Shown: positions 41,816 through 50,646 of the stretch, in pieces | Layout: every line of letters begins with the position of its first letter | Position numbering within the stretch: the first letter of the stretch is position 1 | Assembly (NCBI RefSeq): GCF_018130695.1 | Contig: NZ_JAFCJX010000007.1 | Span: 124,001-188,000, forward strand | From: Bradyrhizobium jicamae | Lineage (GTDB): Bacteria > Pseudomonadota > Alphaproteobacteria > Rhizobiales > Xanthobacteraceae | DNA: 64,000 bases | Direction: 5' to 3' | Program-made: the position numbers and the translations under genes | The notes under the pieces: model-generated | The model's input: the letters and a program-made list of their open reading frames with translations, nothing else | Databases searched by the model: none | Told to the model about the DNA's origin: nothing

Positions 41816-43474
41816 CTAACCCACCGCCTTCGCCGCCGCACGCCCCGCATTGCGGCCGGAGAACAGGCAGCCGCCGAGGAAGGTGCCCTCAAGCGAGCGA
41901 TAGCCGTGCACGCCGCCGCCGCCAAAGCCGGCGGCTTCGCCGGCTGCGTAGAGGCCGCGGATGATCTGCTGGTCGTGACCGAACACCCGCGAGTCGAGAT
42001 CGGTCTCGAAACCGCCGAGCGTCTTGCGCGTCAGGATGTTGAGCTTGACCGCGATCAGCGGGCCGTGCTCGGCATCGAGGATGCGATGCGGTTTTGCCGT
42101 GCGGATCAGCCTGTCGCCGATGTAGCGGCGGGCATTGTGCAGGTTCATGACCTGCGCATCCTTCACATAGGGGTTGGTGATCTCCCGGTCGCGCGCCTCG
42201 ATCTGCGCCTTGATGGCATCGAGCTTGAGCAACTCATTGCCGGCGAGCTTGTTCATCGCACTGACGAGATCGCCGAGATCATGGCGCACGATGAAGTCGA
42301 CGCCGTGCTGCTTGAAGGCCTCGACCGGCGCCGGCGCGCCCTTGTTGGTGGCGCGCTTGATCGTCATGCGCCAGCTCTTGCCGGTGAGATCCGGATTCTG
42401 CTCGGAGCCGGAGAGCGCGAATTCCTTCTTGATGATGCTCTGGGTCAGGATGAACCACGAATAGTCGTAGCCGGTGCCCATGATGTATTGCAGCTGCCCG
42501 AGTGTGTCGGAGCCCGGGAATAGCGGCGCCGGCAGCCGCTTGCCGGTCGCATCGAACCACATCGACGACGGCCCCGGCAGGATGCGGATGCCGTGGCGCG
42601 GCCAGATCGGCGACCAGTTCTGGATGCCCTCTACGTAGTGCCACATCCGGTCGCGGTTGATCAGCCGCGCGCCGGCGGCCTCGGTGATGGCGATCATGCG
42701 GCCGTCGACATGCTCGGGCACGCCTGAAATCATGAAGCGCGGCGGCGCGCCGAGCCGCGACGGCCAGTTCTGCCGCACCAGGTCATGATTGCCGCCGATG
42801 CCGCCGGAGGCGACGATCACCGCTGGCGCGCGCAAGCTGAAATCGCCGACCACTTTTCGCGACGAGCTCTGGCCGCGTTCGACATGCGTCGGCTCCAGCA
42901 CCGCGCCGCTGATGCCGTCGACCGCGCCATTGGTGACCGAGAGTGCATCGACGCGATGGCGGAACTTGAAGATCAGTCGTCCGCTCTTTGCGGACTCGCG
43001 CGCGCGGCGCTCGAATGGCTCGACGATGCCGGGGCCGGTACCCCAGGTGACGTGAAAGCGCGGCACCGAATTGCCATGCCCCATCGCGTCATAGCCGCCG
43101 CGCTCCGCCCAGCCGACCACCGGGAAGATGCGATGGCCCATCGCGCGCAGCCAGTCGCGCTTCTCGCCGGCCGCGAAGGCGACATAAGCCTCGGCCCATT
43201 TGCGCGGCCAGTGATCCTCGTCGCGATCGAAGCCGGCGGTGCCCATCCAGTCCTGCAACGCGAGGTCGTATGAGTCCTTGATGCCGAGCCGGCGCTGCTC
43301 CGGCGAATCGACCAGGAACAATCCGCCGAACGACCAGAAGGCCTGGCCGCCGAGATTCTGTTCCCCCTCCTGATCGACCACGATGACGCGCTTGCCCGCA
43401 TCGGCGATCTCGGTTGCTGCAACCAGGCCGGCCAATCCACCGCCAACCACGATCACGTCTGCATCATCCGCCAT
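41816..43474 (-). CDS. FAD-binding dehydrogenase (KstD / fumarate-reductase flavoprotein type)
   Basis: The start at 43474 (MADDADVIVVGGGLAGLVAA) has AAGGGGAAG upstream and gives 552 aa; the dinucleotide fold GGGLAGLVAATEIADAG binds FAD. GQAFWSFGGLFLV, PRFHVTWGTGPG and the C-terminal AAGEAAGFGGGGVHGYRSLE with GGCLFSGRNAG complete the two-domain flavoprotein. The family covers ketosteroid dehydrogenases and urocanate/fumarate reductase-like enzymes. No steroid genes are nearby. Substrate unknown. Confidence 0.88.
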   Translation of the reverse strand: MADDADVIVVGGGLAGLVAATEIADAGKRVIVVDQEGEQNLGGQAFWSFGGLFLVDSPEQRRLGIKDSYDLALQDWMGTAGFDRDEDHWPRKWAEAYVAFAAGEKRDWLRAMGHRIFPVVGWAERGGYDAMGHGNSVPRFHVTWGTGPGIVEPFERRARESAKSGRLIFKFRHRVDALSVTNGAVDGISGAVLEPTHVERGQSSSRKVVGDFSLRAPAVIVASGGIGGNHDLVRQNWPSRLGAPPRFMISGVPEHVDGRMIAITEAAGARLINRDRMWHYVEGIQNWSPIWPRHGIRILPGPSSMWFDATGKRLPAPLFPGSDTLGQLQYIMGTGYDYSWFILTQSIIKKEFALSGSEQNPDLTGKSWRMTIKRATNKGAPAPVEAFKQHGVDFIVRHDLGDLVSAMNKLAGNELLKLDAIKAQIEARDREITNPYVKDAQVMNLHNARRYIGDRLIRTAKPHRILDAEHGPLIAVKLNILTRKTLGGFETDLDSRVFGHDQQIIRGLYAAGEAAGFGGGGVHGYRSLEGTFLGGCLFSGRNAGRAAAKAVG

Positions 43475-43765
43475 CTCGTCTTCCCCTTGCCCTTCAATTG
43501 ACTCAACCGTCGCGTCATTGCGTGTGGCTTCGCGCAAACGCTCTTGCGTGTGGCGGGCGCGCATCAACCCGGTGGCTCAAATTGTTCCAGTTTGGGACCA
43601 TTGGCTAGATGACTGAAGCGCGCGCGCAACACCCAATTTGAATTTCTTTTGAGGTGGTTTGGCCGTCTGGACAAAATTGCGGTCTCGCAACACGCTCGCG
43701 ACGTCTTGCATCACATGACAAGCAGATTCGGTTTCGACTTTTAGTTCCGACTGGGGCTGGCCAAA

Positions 43766-44236
43766 ATGAAGTTGATGACGGGGTTGCTGGCGGCGATTCT
43801 TCTGCTGGCGGGGATGGGGGCGTCACACGCAGTGGTCCGAATCGCCGATGACCGCGGCGGCCGCATCGGAACCTACGTCGACAAATATCAGAGCCTGCGC
43901 ACATCGGGCGAGACCGTGATCATCGACGGGCTTTGTGCCTCGGCCTGCACCATCGTGCTCGGTGCAGTTCCGCACGACCGCATCTGCGTCACCTCGCACG
44001 CCAATCTCGGTTTCCATGCCGCCTGGGACTACGGTGACGACGGTCGCGCGGTCACCAATCCCGAAGCCACCCAGATGCTGTACTCGATGTATCCGACCGC
44101 AGTGCGCAAATGGATTTCCGCGCGCGGCGGCCTGACGCCGCGGATGATTTTCCTGAGAGGCAAGCAGCTCCAGGCGCTCTACAAGCCGTGCTACCTCGAC
44201 GCCCAGGCCTCGGCGAATCGGCCGGGCTCGCACTAA
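43766..44236 (+). CDS. Secreted ClpP-like (COG3904-type) periplasmic protein
   Basis: A 156-aa protein. The N-terminal 22 residues (MKLMTGLLAAILLLAGMGAS) are a signal peptide. The core VIIDGLCASACTIVLGAVPH and ANLGFHAAWD follows the crotonase/ClpP-like pattern in which a Ser or Cys in (C/S)AS(A/S)C and a later His form the active site. Such periplasmic proteins are common in Bradyrhizobium but uncharacterised. Two Cys in LCASAC could form a disulfide. Confidence 0.75.
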   Translation: MKLMTGLLAAILLLAGMGASHAVVRIADDRGGRIGTYVDKYQSLRTSGETVIIDGLCASACTIVLGAVPHDRICVTSHANLGFHAAWDYGDDGRAVTNPEATQMLYSMYPTAVRKWISARGGLTPRMIFLRGKQLQALYKPCYLDAQASANRPGSH

Positions 44237-44254
44237 TCGAGACCGCATAACTTG

Positions 44255-44381
44255 CCGTCATGGCCGGGCGTAGCCGTCCGAAGGACGGCGTCGCTTCCGC
44301 TCCGCCTATGTCCCGGCCATCCACGTTTTTGCCCCTCCACAGAATTCGTGGAGGCCCGGGACGAGCCCGGGCATGACTGGG
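44255..44381. repeat. Extragenic palindromic repeat (GTCATGGCCGGGC type)
   Basis: Starts GCCGTCATGGCCGGGC, with internal GTCCCGGCCATCCACG and an outer inverted arm CCCGGGCATGACTGG. This resembles a common Bradyrhizobium intergenic repeat. It fills most of the gap between the ClpP-like gene and the small membrane gene. Confidence 0.65.
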
Positions 44382-44462
44382 ACAGGTTTCCTCGCCATGA
44401 TGTGACGCGTTACGGCAGCCATTATGCTTGCCGGCCGCCAGAACCGGCCTTATCTCAAGGGC

Positions 44463-44654
44463 ATGGTCCAGCCGCTCTCCGCCCAGCCTCATCTCGTCGC
44501 CGCCCCGGCGCAGAACCGGACGGCGTCCGCGCTGCTGTGGGGCGCTGCGACCCTGGGCGGGATGGCGTTGCTCGCCGCCGGCGCGCTCTGGTTCTACTAC
44601 GGGACCGCGGTGTTCTTCGAGACCATCGCCGCCGGCATCGCCTCCTGTTTCTGA
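44463..44654 (+). CDS. Small membrane protein upstream of SCO
   Basis: A 63-aa protein. The start at 44463 (MVQPLSAQPH) precedes one strong hydrophobic segment (ALLWGAATLGGMALLAAGAL) and a shorter hydrophobic tail ending IASCF. It lies 22 bp before the SCO gene and is probably co-transcribed; perhaps accessory to respiratory-chain assembly, which is inference. Confidence 0.6.
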   Translation: MVQPLSAQPHLVAAPAQNRTASALLWGAATLGGMALLAAGALWFYYGTAVFFETIAAGIASCF

Positions 44655-44676
44655 CCGTACAAGGAATTTTGAGCCC

Positions 44677-45267
44677 ATGGACCGGACGACCCGCCCGCTG
44701 GTGATCTTTGCCGCCTTCGCCGGCAGCCTCGCGGTCGGGCTCGTCATCATGCTGTGGGCGCTCGGCGGCTTGCGCACGGTTACTGCACCGTCAGCGATCG
44801 GTGGGCCGTTCCAGCTCGCCGACCAGGCCGGTCGGACCATCACCGACCAGAATTTGAAGGGCAAGCCGTCGCTGATCTTCTTCGGCTTCACCCATTGCCC
44901 CGACGTCTGCCCGACCTCGCTGTTCGAGATCTCCGAGGTGCTGAGGGCGATGGGCAAGGACGCCGATCGCGTGAACGCCTATTTCGTCTCGGTCGACCCC
45001 GAACGCGACACGCAGTCCGCGATGAAGGACTATTTGTCGAGCTTCGATCCGCATCTGAAGGGCCTGACCGGTAGCCCGGAGGAGATCGCCAAGGTGCTGT
45101 CGGCCTATCGGGTCTACGCCAAGAAGGTGCCGCTCAAGGATGGCGACTACACCATGGACCACACCGCGCTGATCTATCTGATGGATCGCGACGGCCGGTT
45201 CGTCTCGCCGTTCAACCTGAAACGGACGCCCGAAGAAGCCGCGACCGACCTGAAACGCTACCTCTGA
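44677..45267 (+). CDS. SCO1/SenC/PrrC family copper chaperone
   Basis: A 196-aa membrane-anchored thioredoxin-fold protein delivering copper to the CuA site of cytochrome oxidase or acting as thiol reductase. An N-terminal anchor (FAAFAGSLAVGLVIMLWAL) is followed by the Cu-binding CxxxC in THCPDVCPTSLF and the essential His in YTMDHTALIYL. The start at 44677 is supported by the downstream anchor and the AAGGAAT before it. No oxidase genes are in the window. Confidence 0.93.
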   Translation: MDRTTRPLVIFAAFAGSLAVGLVIMLWALGGLRTVTAPSAIGGPFQLADQAGRTITDQNLKGKPSLIFFGFTHCPDVCPTSLFEISEVLRAMGKDADRVNAYFVSVDPERDTQSAMKDYLSSFDPHLKGLTGSPEEIAKVLSAYRVYAKKVPLKDGDYTMDHTALIYLMDRDGRFVSPFNLKRTPEEAATDLKRYL

Positions 45268-45276
45268 TCCCATTGT

Positions 45277-45326
45277 TTGCGCATGATCTTTTCGAAAAAC
45301 CGGTCCCCACTTTTTCGGATCATGCG
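45277..45326. repeat. Short inverted repeat GCATGATC...GATCATGC
   Basis: TTTGCGCATGATCTTTTCGA and CGGATCATGCGA flank a short spacer. A related motif (GCATGATCCGGAAAAGTGG) lies upstream of the tRNA near 15893-15940. This is a common rhizobial extragenic repeat and may also act as the SCO terminator. Confidence 0.55.
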
Positions 45327-45418
45327 AGCATTTTCGGGCCCGATTTAACCCAATCGCCGCTCCCATCAGGCGCCGGATGGTCTATAAGGCCACCCAATTT
45401 CCTCGAAATCGTTAGTTG

Positions 45419-46447
45419 ATGACTGTCCTGACCGCCCAGCCTTTTGCCGTTTTGTCGCGCCCAGCCGTCCGGCTGGCCGGAGCGCTGCTGGCGGCTGTGG
45501 TGCTGGCGCTTGCCGCGCCTGTCGCGGCCCAGACCCCGCCGACCAAGCAGCCGCAGACCCCGCCGGCCAAGCTGGCCCCGGCCGCCCCGGCTCCCGCACA
45601 GCCCGCGACACCGGCCCCCGCGCCTGCATCCCCGCCGGCTGCTCAGGCCCAGCCTGCGCCGAAGCCGGCCGCCGAGGCCGCGCCCCAGGCCGTCCCCGGC
45701 TTCTGGGATCCGCGGCGCCGGCCGGACCGGCCGGATTTGTCGCGCATCACGGTGATCCGCTTCCTGACCGAGACCGACTACCCGCCGTTCAACTTCACCG
45801 GGCCCGACGGCAACCCGGCCGGCTTCAATGTCGATCTGGCGCGCGCGCTGTGCGACGAGATCAAGGTCACCTGCACCGTGCAGATGCGCCGCTTCGAGAC
45901 GCTGGTGGATGCGCTCTCGACCAATCGCGGCGACGCCATCATCGCCTCGCTGGCGGTGACGCCGCAGATGCGCGCCAAGGTCGATTTCACCGATCCCTAT
46001 TACCGCGCGCCCGCCCGCTTCGTGTCGCGCCGCGACGCCGTGATGCCGGAGGTGCGCCCCGAATATCTCGAGGGCAAGAAGGTCGGCGTGATCGGCGGCA
46101 CCTCGCATGAGGCGTACCTGAAGGCGATGTTCACCGACGCCGAGATCAAGTCCTACGCCAATGACGATGCGCTGCGTACAGCGCTCCGCCGCGGCGAGGT
46201 CGACTTCATCTTCGGCGACGCGATCTCGCTGGCGTTCTGGATCAACGGCACCGATTCCGGCGAATGCTGCGCCTTCTCCGGCGGTGCCTTCGTCGAGAGT
46301 CGCTATTTCGGCGAGGGCGTCGGCATCGCCGTGCGCAAGGGCAACGATCTGCTGCGGCAGTCGCTGAACTGGGCGCTGTTCCGCATCTGGGAAAAAGGCC
46401 GCTTCACCGACCTGTGGCTGCGCTATTTTTCGATCAGCCCGTTCTAG
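45419..46447 (+). CDS. Extracellular solute-binding protein (family 3)
   Basis: A 342-aa periplasmic protein. The ATG at 45419 is preferred to the TTG just before it. A signal peptide (about 1-38, ending VAAQT) is followed by an unusually long Pro/Ala-rich linker (about 39-95) and the family 3 binding domain (about 105-342): FLTETDYPPFNFTGPDGNPA, GFNVDLARALC, VTPQMRAKVDFTDPYY. No permease or ATPase gene is adjacent, so it is an orphan binding protein. The ligand is likely an amino acid or similar. Confidence 0.88.
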   Translation: MTVLTAQPFAVLSRPAVRLAGALLAAVVLALAAPVAAQTPPTKQPQTPPAKLAPAAPAPAQPATPAPAPASPPAAQAQPAPKPAAEAAPQAVPGFWDPRRRPDRPDLSRITVIRFLTETDYPPFNFTGPDGNPAGFNVDLARALCDEIKVTCTVQMRRFETLVDALSTNRGDAIIASLAVTPQMRAKVDFTDPYYRAPARFVSRRDAVMPEVRPEYLEGKKVGVIGGTSHEAYLKAMFTDAEIKSYANDDALRTALRRGEVDFIFGDAISLAFWINGTDSGECCAFSGGAFVESRYFGEGVGIAVRKGNDLLRQSLNWALFRIWEKGRFTDLWLRYFSISPF

Positions 46448-46470
46448 CGGCTGGCGCGAATGCGGAGTCC

Positions 46471-46558
46471 GTAGGGTGGGCAAAGCGAAGCGTGCCCACC
46501 ATCACGAGCACGCCGGGAATGGTGGGCACGGCGCAAGGGCGCCTTAGCCCACCCTACG
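46471..46558. repeat. GTAGGGTGGGCAAAG palindromic repeat, copy 2
   Basis: Starts GTAGGGTGGGCAAAGC and ends GCCCACCCTACG. Same family as 13808, 49334 and 58293. Lies between the solute-binding protein gene and lysK. Confidence 0.88.
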
Positions 46559-46642
46559 AATCCAGGAGTCCTCTGGCTCCGTCATTTTGCATTTCGCCAC
46601 GGAAACGCTAGTTTCCGCGGCCCTGGGAAGAGAGCTAAGAAC

Positions 46643-48280
46643 ATGACTGATCCTGCCTTCAGCCCGAGCGACCTGCGTGCGCTCGCCGAACAATCCAACG
46701 CCTGGCCGTTCGAGCAGGCGAAGGCGATTGTCGCGCGGCTGAAGAAAAGCCCGAAGGACGAGGTGCTGTTCGAGACCGGCTACGGTCCGTCGGGCCTGCC
46801 GCATATCGGCACCTTCGGCGAGGTCGCGCGCACCTCGATGGTGCGGCATGCCTTCCGCGTGCTGACCGAGGACAAGATCAAGACGCGGCTGCTCGCCTTC
46901 TCCGACGACATGGACGGCCTGCGCAAGGTGCCGGACAACGTGCCCAATCGCGACATGATGGCGGCGCATCTCGGCAAGCCGCTGACGCGCGTGCCGGACC
47001 CGTTCTCGAACGAGCATCCGTCGTTCGGTGCCGCCAACAATGCGCGGCTGCGCGCGTTCCTCGATCATTTCGGCTTCGATTACGAGTTTGCGAGCTCGAC
47101 CGACTACTACACCTCGGGCCGCTTCGACGCGACGCTGCTCAAGATGCTCGCCGCCTACGACAAGGTGATGGCGATCATCCTGCCGACGCTCGGGCCCGAC
47201 CGGCGCGCGACCTATTCGCCCTTCCTGCCGATCAGCAAGACCACCGGCGTCGTGCTGCAGGTGCCGATGATCCGTCGCGACGTCGCGGCTGGCACCGTCA
47301 CCTATGTCGATCCCGACAGCGGCGAGGAAGTCGAAACGCCGGTCACCGGCGGCAACGTCAAGTGTCAGTGGAAGGCCGACTGGGCGATGCGCTGGGTCGC
47401 GCTCGGCGTCGACTATGAAATGGCCGGCAAGGACCTGATCGACTCGGTGAAGCTGTCGGGCCAGATCGCCAAGGCGCTCGGCGGCACACCGCCGGAGGGC
47501 TTCAACTACGAGCTCTTCCTCGACGAGAAGGGCCAGAAGATCTCGAAGTCCAAGGGCAATGGCCTGACCATCGACGAGTGGCTGCGCTACGCCTCGCCGG
47601 AATCGCTGTCCCTGTTCATGTATCGCGAGCCGAAGGCGGCCAAGCGGCTGTTCTTCGACGTCATTCCGCGCAACGTCGACGACTACCAGCAATTCCTCGA
47701 CGGCTTTGCACGTCAGGACGGCAAGCAGCAGCTGCAGAATCCGGTCTGGCATATCCACTCCGGCACGCCGCCGCAGGCCGACATGCCCGTCACGTTCAAC
47801 CTCTTGCTGACGCTGGTGTCGTCGTCGAATGCGGAGAATGCCGAGACGCTGTGGGGCTTCATTGGCCGCTACCGTCCGGGCGTGACGCCGCAGACGCATC
47901 CGAAGCTCGACGCGATGGTCGGCTACGCCATCAACTATTATCGCGACTTCGTCGCACCGACGAAGCAGTTCCGCCAGCCGACCGAGAGCGAGCGCGTCGC
48001 ACTCCAGGATCTGCGCGATGCGCTGGTGCAATTGCCCGCGAATGCAACGGCGGAAGACATCCAGAACGTCGTCTACGAGATCGGCCGCCGCGAGCCGTTC
48101 CTCGATCAGGTCAAGAAGGGCAAGGACGGCCGCCCCGGTGTCTCGCTCGACTGGTTCAACATGCTCTACCAGGTCCTGCTCGGCCAGGAGAAGGGCCCGC
48201 GCTTCGGCTCGTTCGTTGCGGTCTACGGTGTGCAGAACGCGGTCAATATGATCGACGGCGCGCTGGGAAGGTCGGCGTGA
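46643..48280 (+). CDS. lysK: Lysyl-tRNA synthetase, class I
   Basis: A 545-aa enzyme charging tRNA-Lys. It is of class I, typical of alphaproteobacteria, archaea and spirochetes, not the class II LysS. The HIGH-type motif is [15 protein letters not shown] and the KMSKS motif is KISKSKGN. The C-terminal helical bundle carries the anticodon-binding part. The large antisense reading frame across this gene is a shadow of its GC-rich codon use. Confidence 0.95.
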   Translation: MTDPAFSPSDLRALAEQSNAWPFEQAKAIVARLKKSPKDEVLFETGYGPSGLPHIGTFGEVARTSMVRHAFRVLTEDKIKTRLLAFSDDMDGLRKVPDNVPNRDMMAAHLGKPLTRVPDPFSNEHPSFGAANNARLRAFLDHFGFDYEFASSTDYYTSGRFDATLLKMLAAYDKVMAIILPTLGPDRRATYSPFLPISKTTGVVLQVPMIRRDVAAGTVTYVDPDSGEEVETPVTGGNVKCQWKADWAMRWVALGVDYEMAGKDLIDSVKLSGQIAKALGGTPPEGFNYELFLDEKGQKISKSKGNGLTIDEWLRYASPESLSLFMYREPKAAKRLFFDVIPRNVDDYQQFLDGFARQDGKQQLQNPVWHIHSGTPPQADMPVTFNLLLTLVSSSNAENAETLWGFIGRYRPGVTPQTHPKLDAMVGYAINYYRDFVAPTKQFRQPTESERVALQDLRDALVQLPANATAEDIQNVVYEIGRREPFLDQVKKGKDGRPGVSLDWFNMLYQVLLGQEKGPRFGSFVAVYGVQNAVNMIDGALGRSA

Positions 48281-48292
48281 TTTAGAGACTGC

Positions 48293-48381
48293 GTAGCCCG
48301 GATGGAGCGTAGCGAAATCCGGGGCCTTTCTCGCTCGCGGCCTCGTCTGCCCCGGATTACGCTTCGCTTCATCCGGGCTAC
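48293..48381. repeat. Extragenic palindrome GTAGCCCGGATG...ATCCGGGCTAC
   Basis: The arms GTAGCCCGGATGGAGCGTAG and its inverse at the far end, plus inner CCCCGGATTACGC/GAAATCCGGGG, form a long hairpin between lysK and the aldolase gene. Its place just after lysK suggests it also terminates lysK. Confidence 0.7.
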
Positions 48382-48526
48382 AGGTGCTACCGCTGCGGCA
48401 CTGAGCCGCAAAATCCGGATGGCTGCTCCCCGGCAATTTCAGCCAAGCTTGCGCGCAATTGCGCTACACTCGCGCCCATAACAACAAGGCGGCCCATGAG
48501 AGGCCGGTAACATTGGGAGCACGCGC

Positions 48527-49312
48527 ATGCAGTTCAGGGTTTCGCCGAAGTCGCTGCAAGAGACCAGCAGCGCCGAGGAATGGCAGGCGCGGGTCGATCT
48601 CGCCGCCGCCCACCGGCTCGCTTTCAACCACGGCTTCTCCGAAGGCATCTTCAACCATCTCACTTTGGTGGTGCCCGGGCGTAACGATTGTTATTACCAG
48701 ATCCCCTTCGGCATGCACTGGTCGGAGGTGACGGCGTCGTCCTTCATGGAGGTCGGCATCGACGACGGCAAGGTGAAGCGCGGCGAGGGGGAGGTCGAGC
48801 GCTCCTGCTATTGCATCCATGCGCCGATCCACAAGGCGCTGCCGCAGGCCAAGGCCGTGTTCCACACGCATATGCCGTTTGCGAGCGCGCTGACGCGGCT
48901 GGAAGACCCGCGCATCAAGGAGATCGGCCAGACCGAGGTCGGGCTGTCGGAAGCGATCGCCTATGACGACATCTACACCGGTCCGGCGCTCGATCCCGCT
49001 GAAGGCGCGCGTTTGGCAAAAGTGATCGGCGACAAGAAGGTGCTGTTCATGGCCAATCACGGCATCTCGACGGTCGGGGCGAGCGTCGCCGAGGCCTATG
49101 ACATGCTCTATTATGTCGAGCGCGCCGCCCAGGTGCAGATCTACGCGATGTGGACGCAGCAGCCGCTGAAGCAATTGCCGGCCGCGGTGGTCGAGAAAAC
49201 CAAGCGCGATTTTCGCGACGATCACCTCTACAAGGGCCCGTCACCGGCGCAGCGGCATTTCGATGCGCTGAAGCGGATGCTGGATCGCAAGGAGCCGGAC
49301 TACGCGACGTAA
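48527..49312 (+). CDS. Class II aldolase/adducin family protein
   Basis: A 261-aa protein of the fuculose-1-phosphate aldolase/adducin fold. It has zinc-binding His in VFHTHMPFA, a third His in MANHGIST, NHGFSEGIFNHLTL at the substrate loop, and an acidic residue in GLSEAIAYDD. Many homologues are of unknown substrate. A gene for a kinase or isomerase is not nearby, so a sugar-phosphate pathway is not supported. Confidence 0.88.
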   Translation: MQFRVSPKSLQETSSAEEWQARVDLAAAHRLAFNHGFSEGIFNHLTLVVPGRNDCYYQIPFGMHWSEVTASSFMEVGIDDGKVKRGEGEVERSCYCIHAPIHKALPQAKAVFHTHMPFASALTRLEDPRIKEIGQTEVGLSEAIAYDDIYTGPALDPAEGARLAKVIGDKKVLFMANHGISTVGASVAEAYDMLYYVERAAQVQIYAMWTQQPLKQLPAAVVEKTKRDFRDDHLYKGPSPAQRHFDALKRMLDRKEPDYAT

Positions 49313-49333
49313 GGTGAGGTCGCACGGCATTCT

Positions 49334-49420
49334 GTAGGGTGGGCAAAGGAGCGTAGCGACGTGCCCACCATTCGCGGCGTGCTCGTGATGGTGGGCACGC
49401 TTCGCTTTGCCCACCCTACG
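49334..49420. repeat. GTAGGGTGGGCAAAG palindromic repeat, copy 3
   Basis: Starts GTAGGGTGGGCAAAGG and ends CTTTGCCCACCCTACG, with GTGCCCACCA/TGGTGGGCAC inner arms. Lies between the convergent aldolase and S24 genes and may terminate both. Confidence 0.88.
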
Positions 49421-49434
49421 CATTGTGTTTGCAC

Positions 49435-50088
49435 CTACTGACTCACCCACACGATCCGCGCGATCCACGCGACCTCTTCCGCATCGAGCATGCGCTCGGC
49501 ATCGTCGGCATTGAGCGCGGCCAGCTCCAGCGTCTTCGCGGAGCGGCGCTTCAGCTCCTTCACCATCAGCTCGCCGGCGACCGTCTTCACCACCACTCGG
49601 TCGCCGCGGCGGATCGCGGTGGCTGGCGACACCACGATGATGTCGCCCTCGCGATAGATCGGCCGCAGCGCATCGCCCTCGATCTCCAGCGCATAGGCGT
49701 GCTCGTCATGGGTCGACGGTAGCGCAACCTCGTCCCAGCCCTTGCCGGTCGGATAGCCGCTGTCGTCGAAAGCACCGGCGGCGGCGGCGAGCGACAGGGC
49801 GAGCAGCGGCACCGACTGGGTGGTGCGGCCGCTGTCGCCGACCAGCTGCACGAAGGTGTCGATCGAGGCATTGCTGGCGGCGAGCGCTTTCGAGACCGAT
49901 TCGGTGGAGGGCCAGCGCTCGCGGCCGTCGCCGGTGATGCGCTTGGACTTGTTGAAGGTGGTCGGGTCGAGCCCGGCGCGCTTGGCGAGGCCGGAGGGGG
50001 AGAGGCCGGCGCGTTCGGCCAGGCGGTCCAGCGCGATCCAGACCTGGGCGTGGGTCAGCGGGCGGGCGGCTTTGGGTGGCTTGGCCAT
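49435..50088 (-). CDS. S24/LexA-like repressor lacking the catalytic serine
   Basis: A 217-aa regulator. The N-terminal helix-turn-helix (about 15-75, ALDRLAERAGLSPSGLAKRA) is followed by a hinge and an S24 (LexA/CI) domain (about 110-217). The motif that should read GDSM reads IEGDALRPIYREGD: Ala140 replaces the nucleophile Ser. The partner Lys is retained in GELMVKELKRR. Thus self-cleavage is not expected, and it may act as a stable repressor or sense DNA damage differently. Its divergent neighbour is the DUF952 gene. Confidence 0.85.
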   Translation of the reverse strand: MAKPPKAARPLTHAQVWIALDRLAERAGLSPSGLAKRAGLDPTTFNKSKRITGDGRERWPSTESVSKALAASNASIDTFVQLVGDSGRTTQSVPLLALSLAAAAGAFDDSGYPTGKGWDEVALPSTHDEHAYALEIEGDALRPIYREGDIIVVSPATAIRRGDRVVVKTVAGELMVKELKRRSAKTLELAALNADDAERMLDAEEVAWIARIVWVSQ

Positions 50089-50301
50089 GGCTGATATCCG
50101 CTTTCCGGATCTAGGAATTATTGCCTCAAACGGGCGTTTTGTGCAATTCAGCCGCCAAACGGCTCTAGATCACATGCGCCGCTTGAGTTGTGGCGCCGCC
50201 GCCGATACGGTCCTGCGCTGACCCGGACCAGTTCGGGAAACCCCTGGAAATCCAGAAGAAAAACCTCAAGCAAGTCAACGACAAGCAGGGACTGCCGTAA
50301 C

Positions 50302-50646
50302 GTGCCGACGATCTACAAAATCACCCCCGCCTCGGCGTGGCGCGAGGCCGAACGGGCCGGCGTATACCGGGGTAGTGCGGACGACGCGCGCGACGGCTTC
50401 ATCCACTTCTCCACGGCCTCCCAGGTCGCCGAGACCGTGCGCAAGCACTATCACGGCCAGACCGGCCTGTTCCTGATCGCTGTCGATGCCGAGGCGCTGG
50501 GTGATGCGCTGCGCTGGGAGGTCTCGCGCAACGACGAGCTGTTCCCGCATCTCTATGGCGAGCTCGACCTCGGCGCGGTGATCGAGATCCTCGATTTGCG
50601 CGCGCGCTCCGACGGCGGTCACGACGTTCCGGAGCTGAAGCCGTGA
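50302..50646 (+). CDS. DUF952 family protein
   Basis: A 114-aa protein. The GTG start at 50302 (MPTIYKITPASAWREAERAG) fits the family start. It has GFIHFSTASQVAETVRKHY, FLIAVDAEALGDALRWEVSR and DELFPHLYGELDL, the hallmarks of DUF952, whose role is unknown (an NAD-linked or ADP-ribosyl-like fold has been suggested). Its TGA overlaps the pyrD GTG (GTGA), so the pair is translationally coupled, an arrangement common in alphaproteobacteria. Confidence 0.9.
   Translation: MPTIYKITPASAWREAERAGVYRGSADDARDGFIHFSTASQVAETVRKHYHGQTGLFLIAVDAEALGDALRWEVSRNDELFPHLYGELDLGAVIEILDLRARSDGGHDVPELKP

Noticed and set aside
46544..48436. 630-codon frame antisense to lysK
   Set aside because: Shadow frame; lysK is unambiguous with HIGH and KMSKS motifs.
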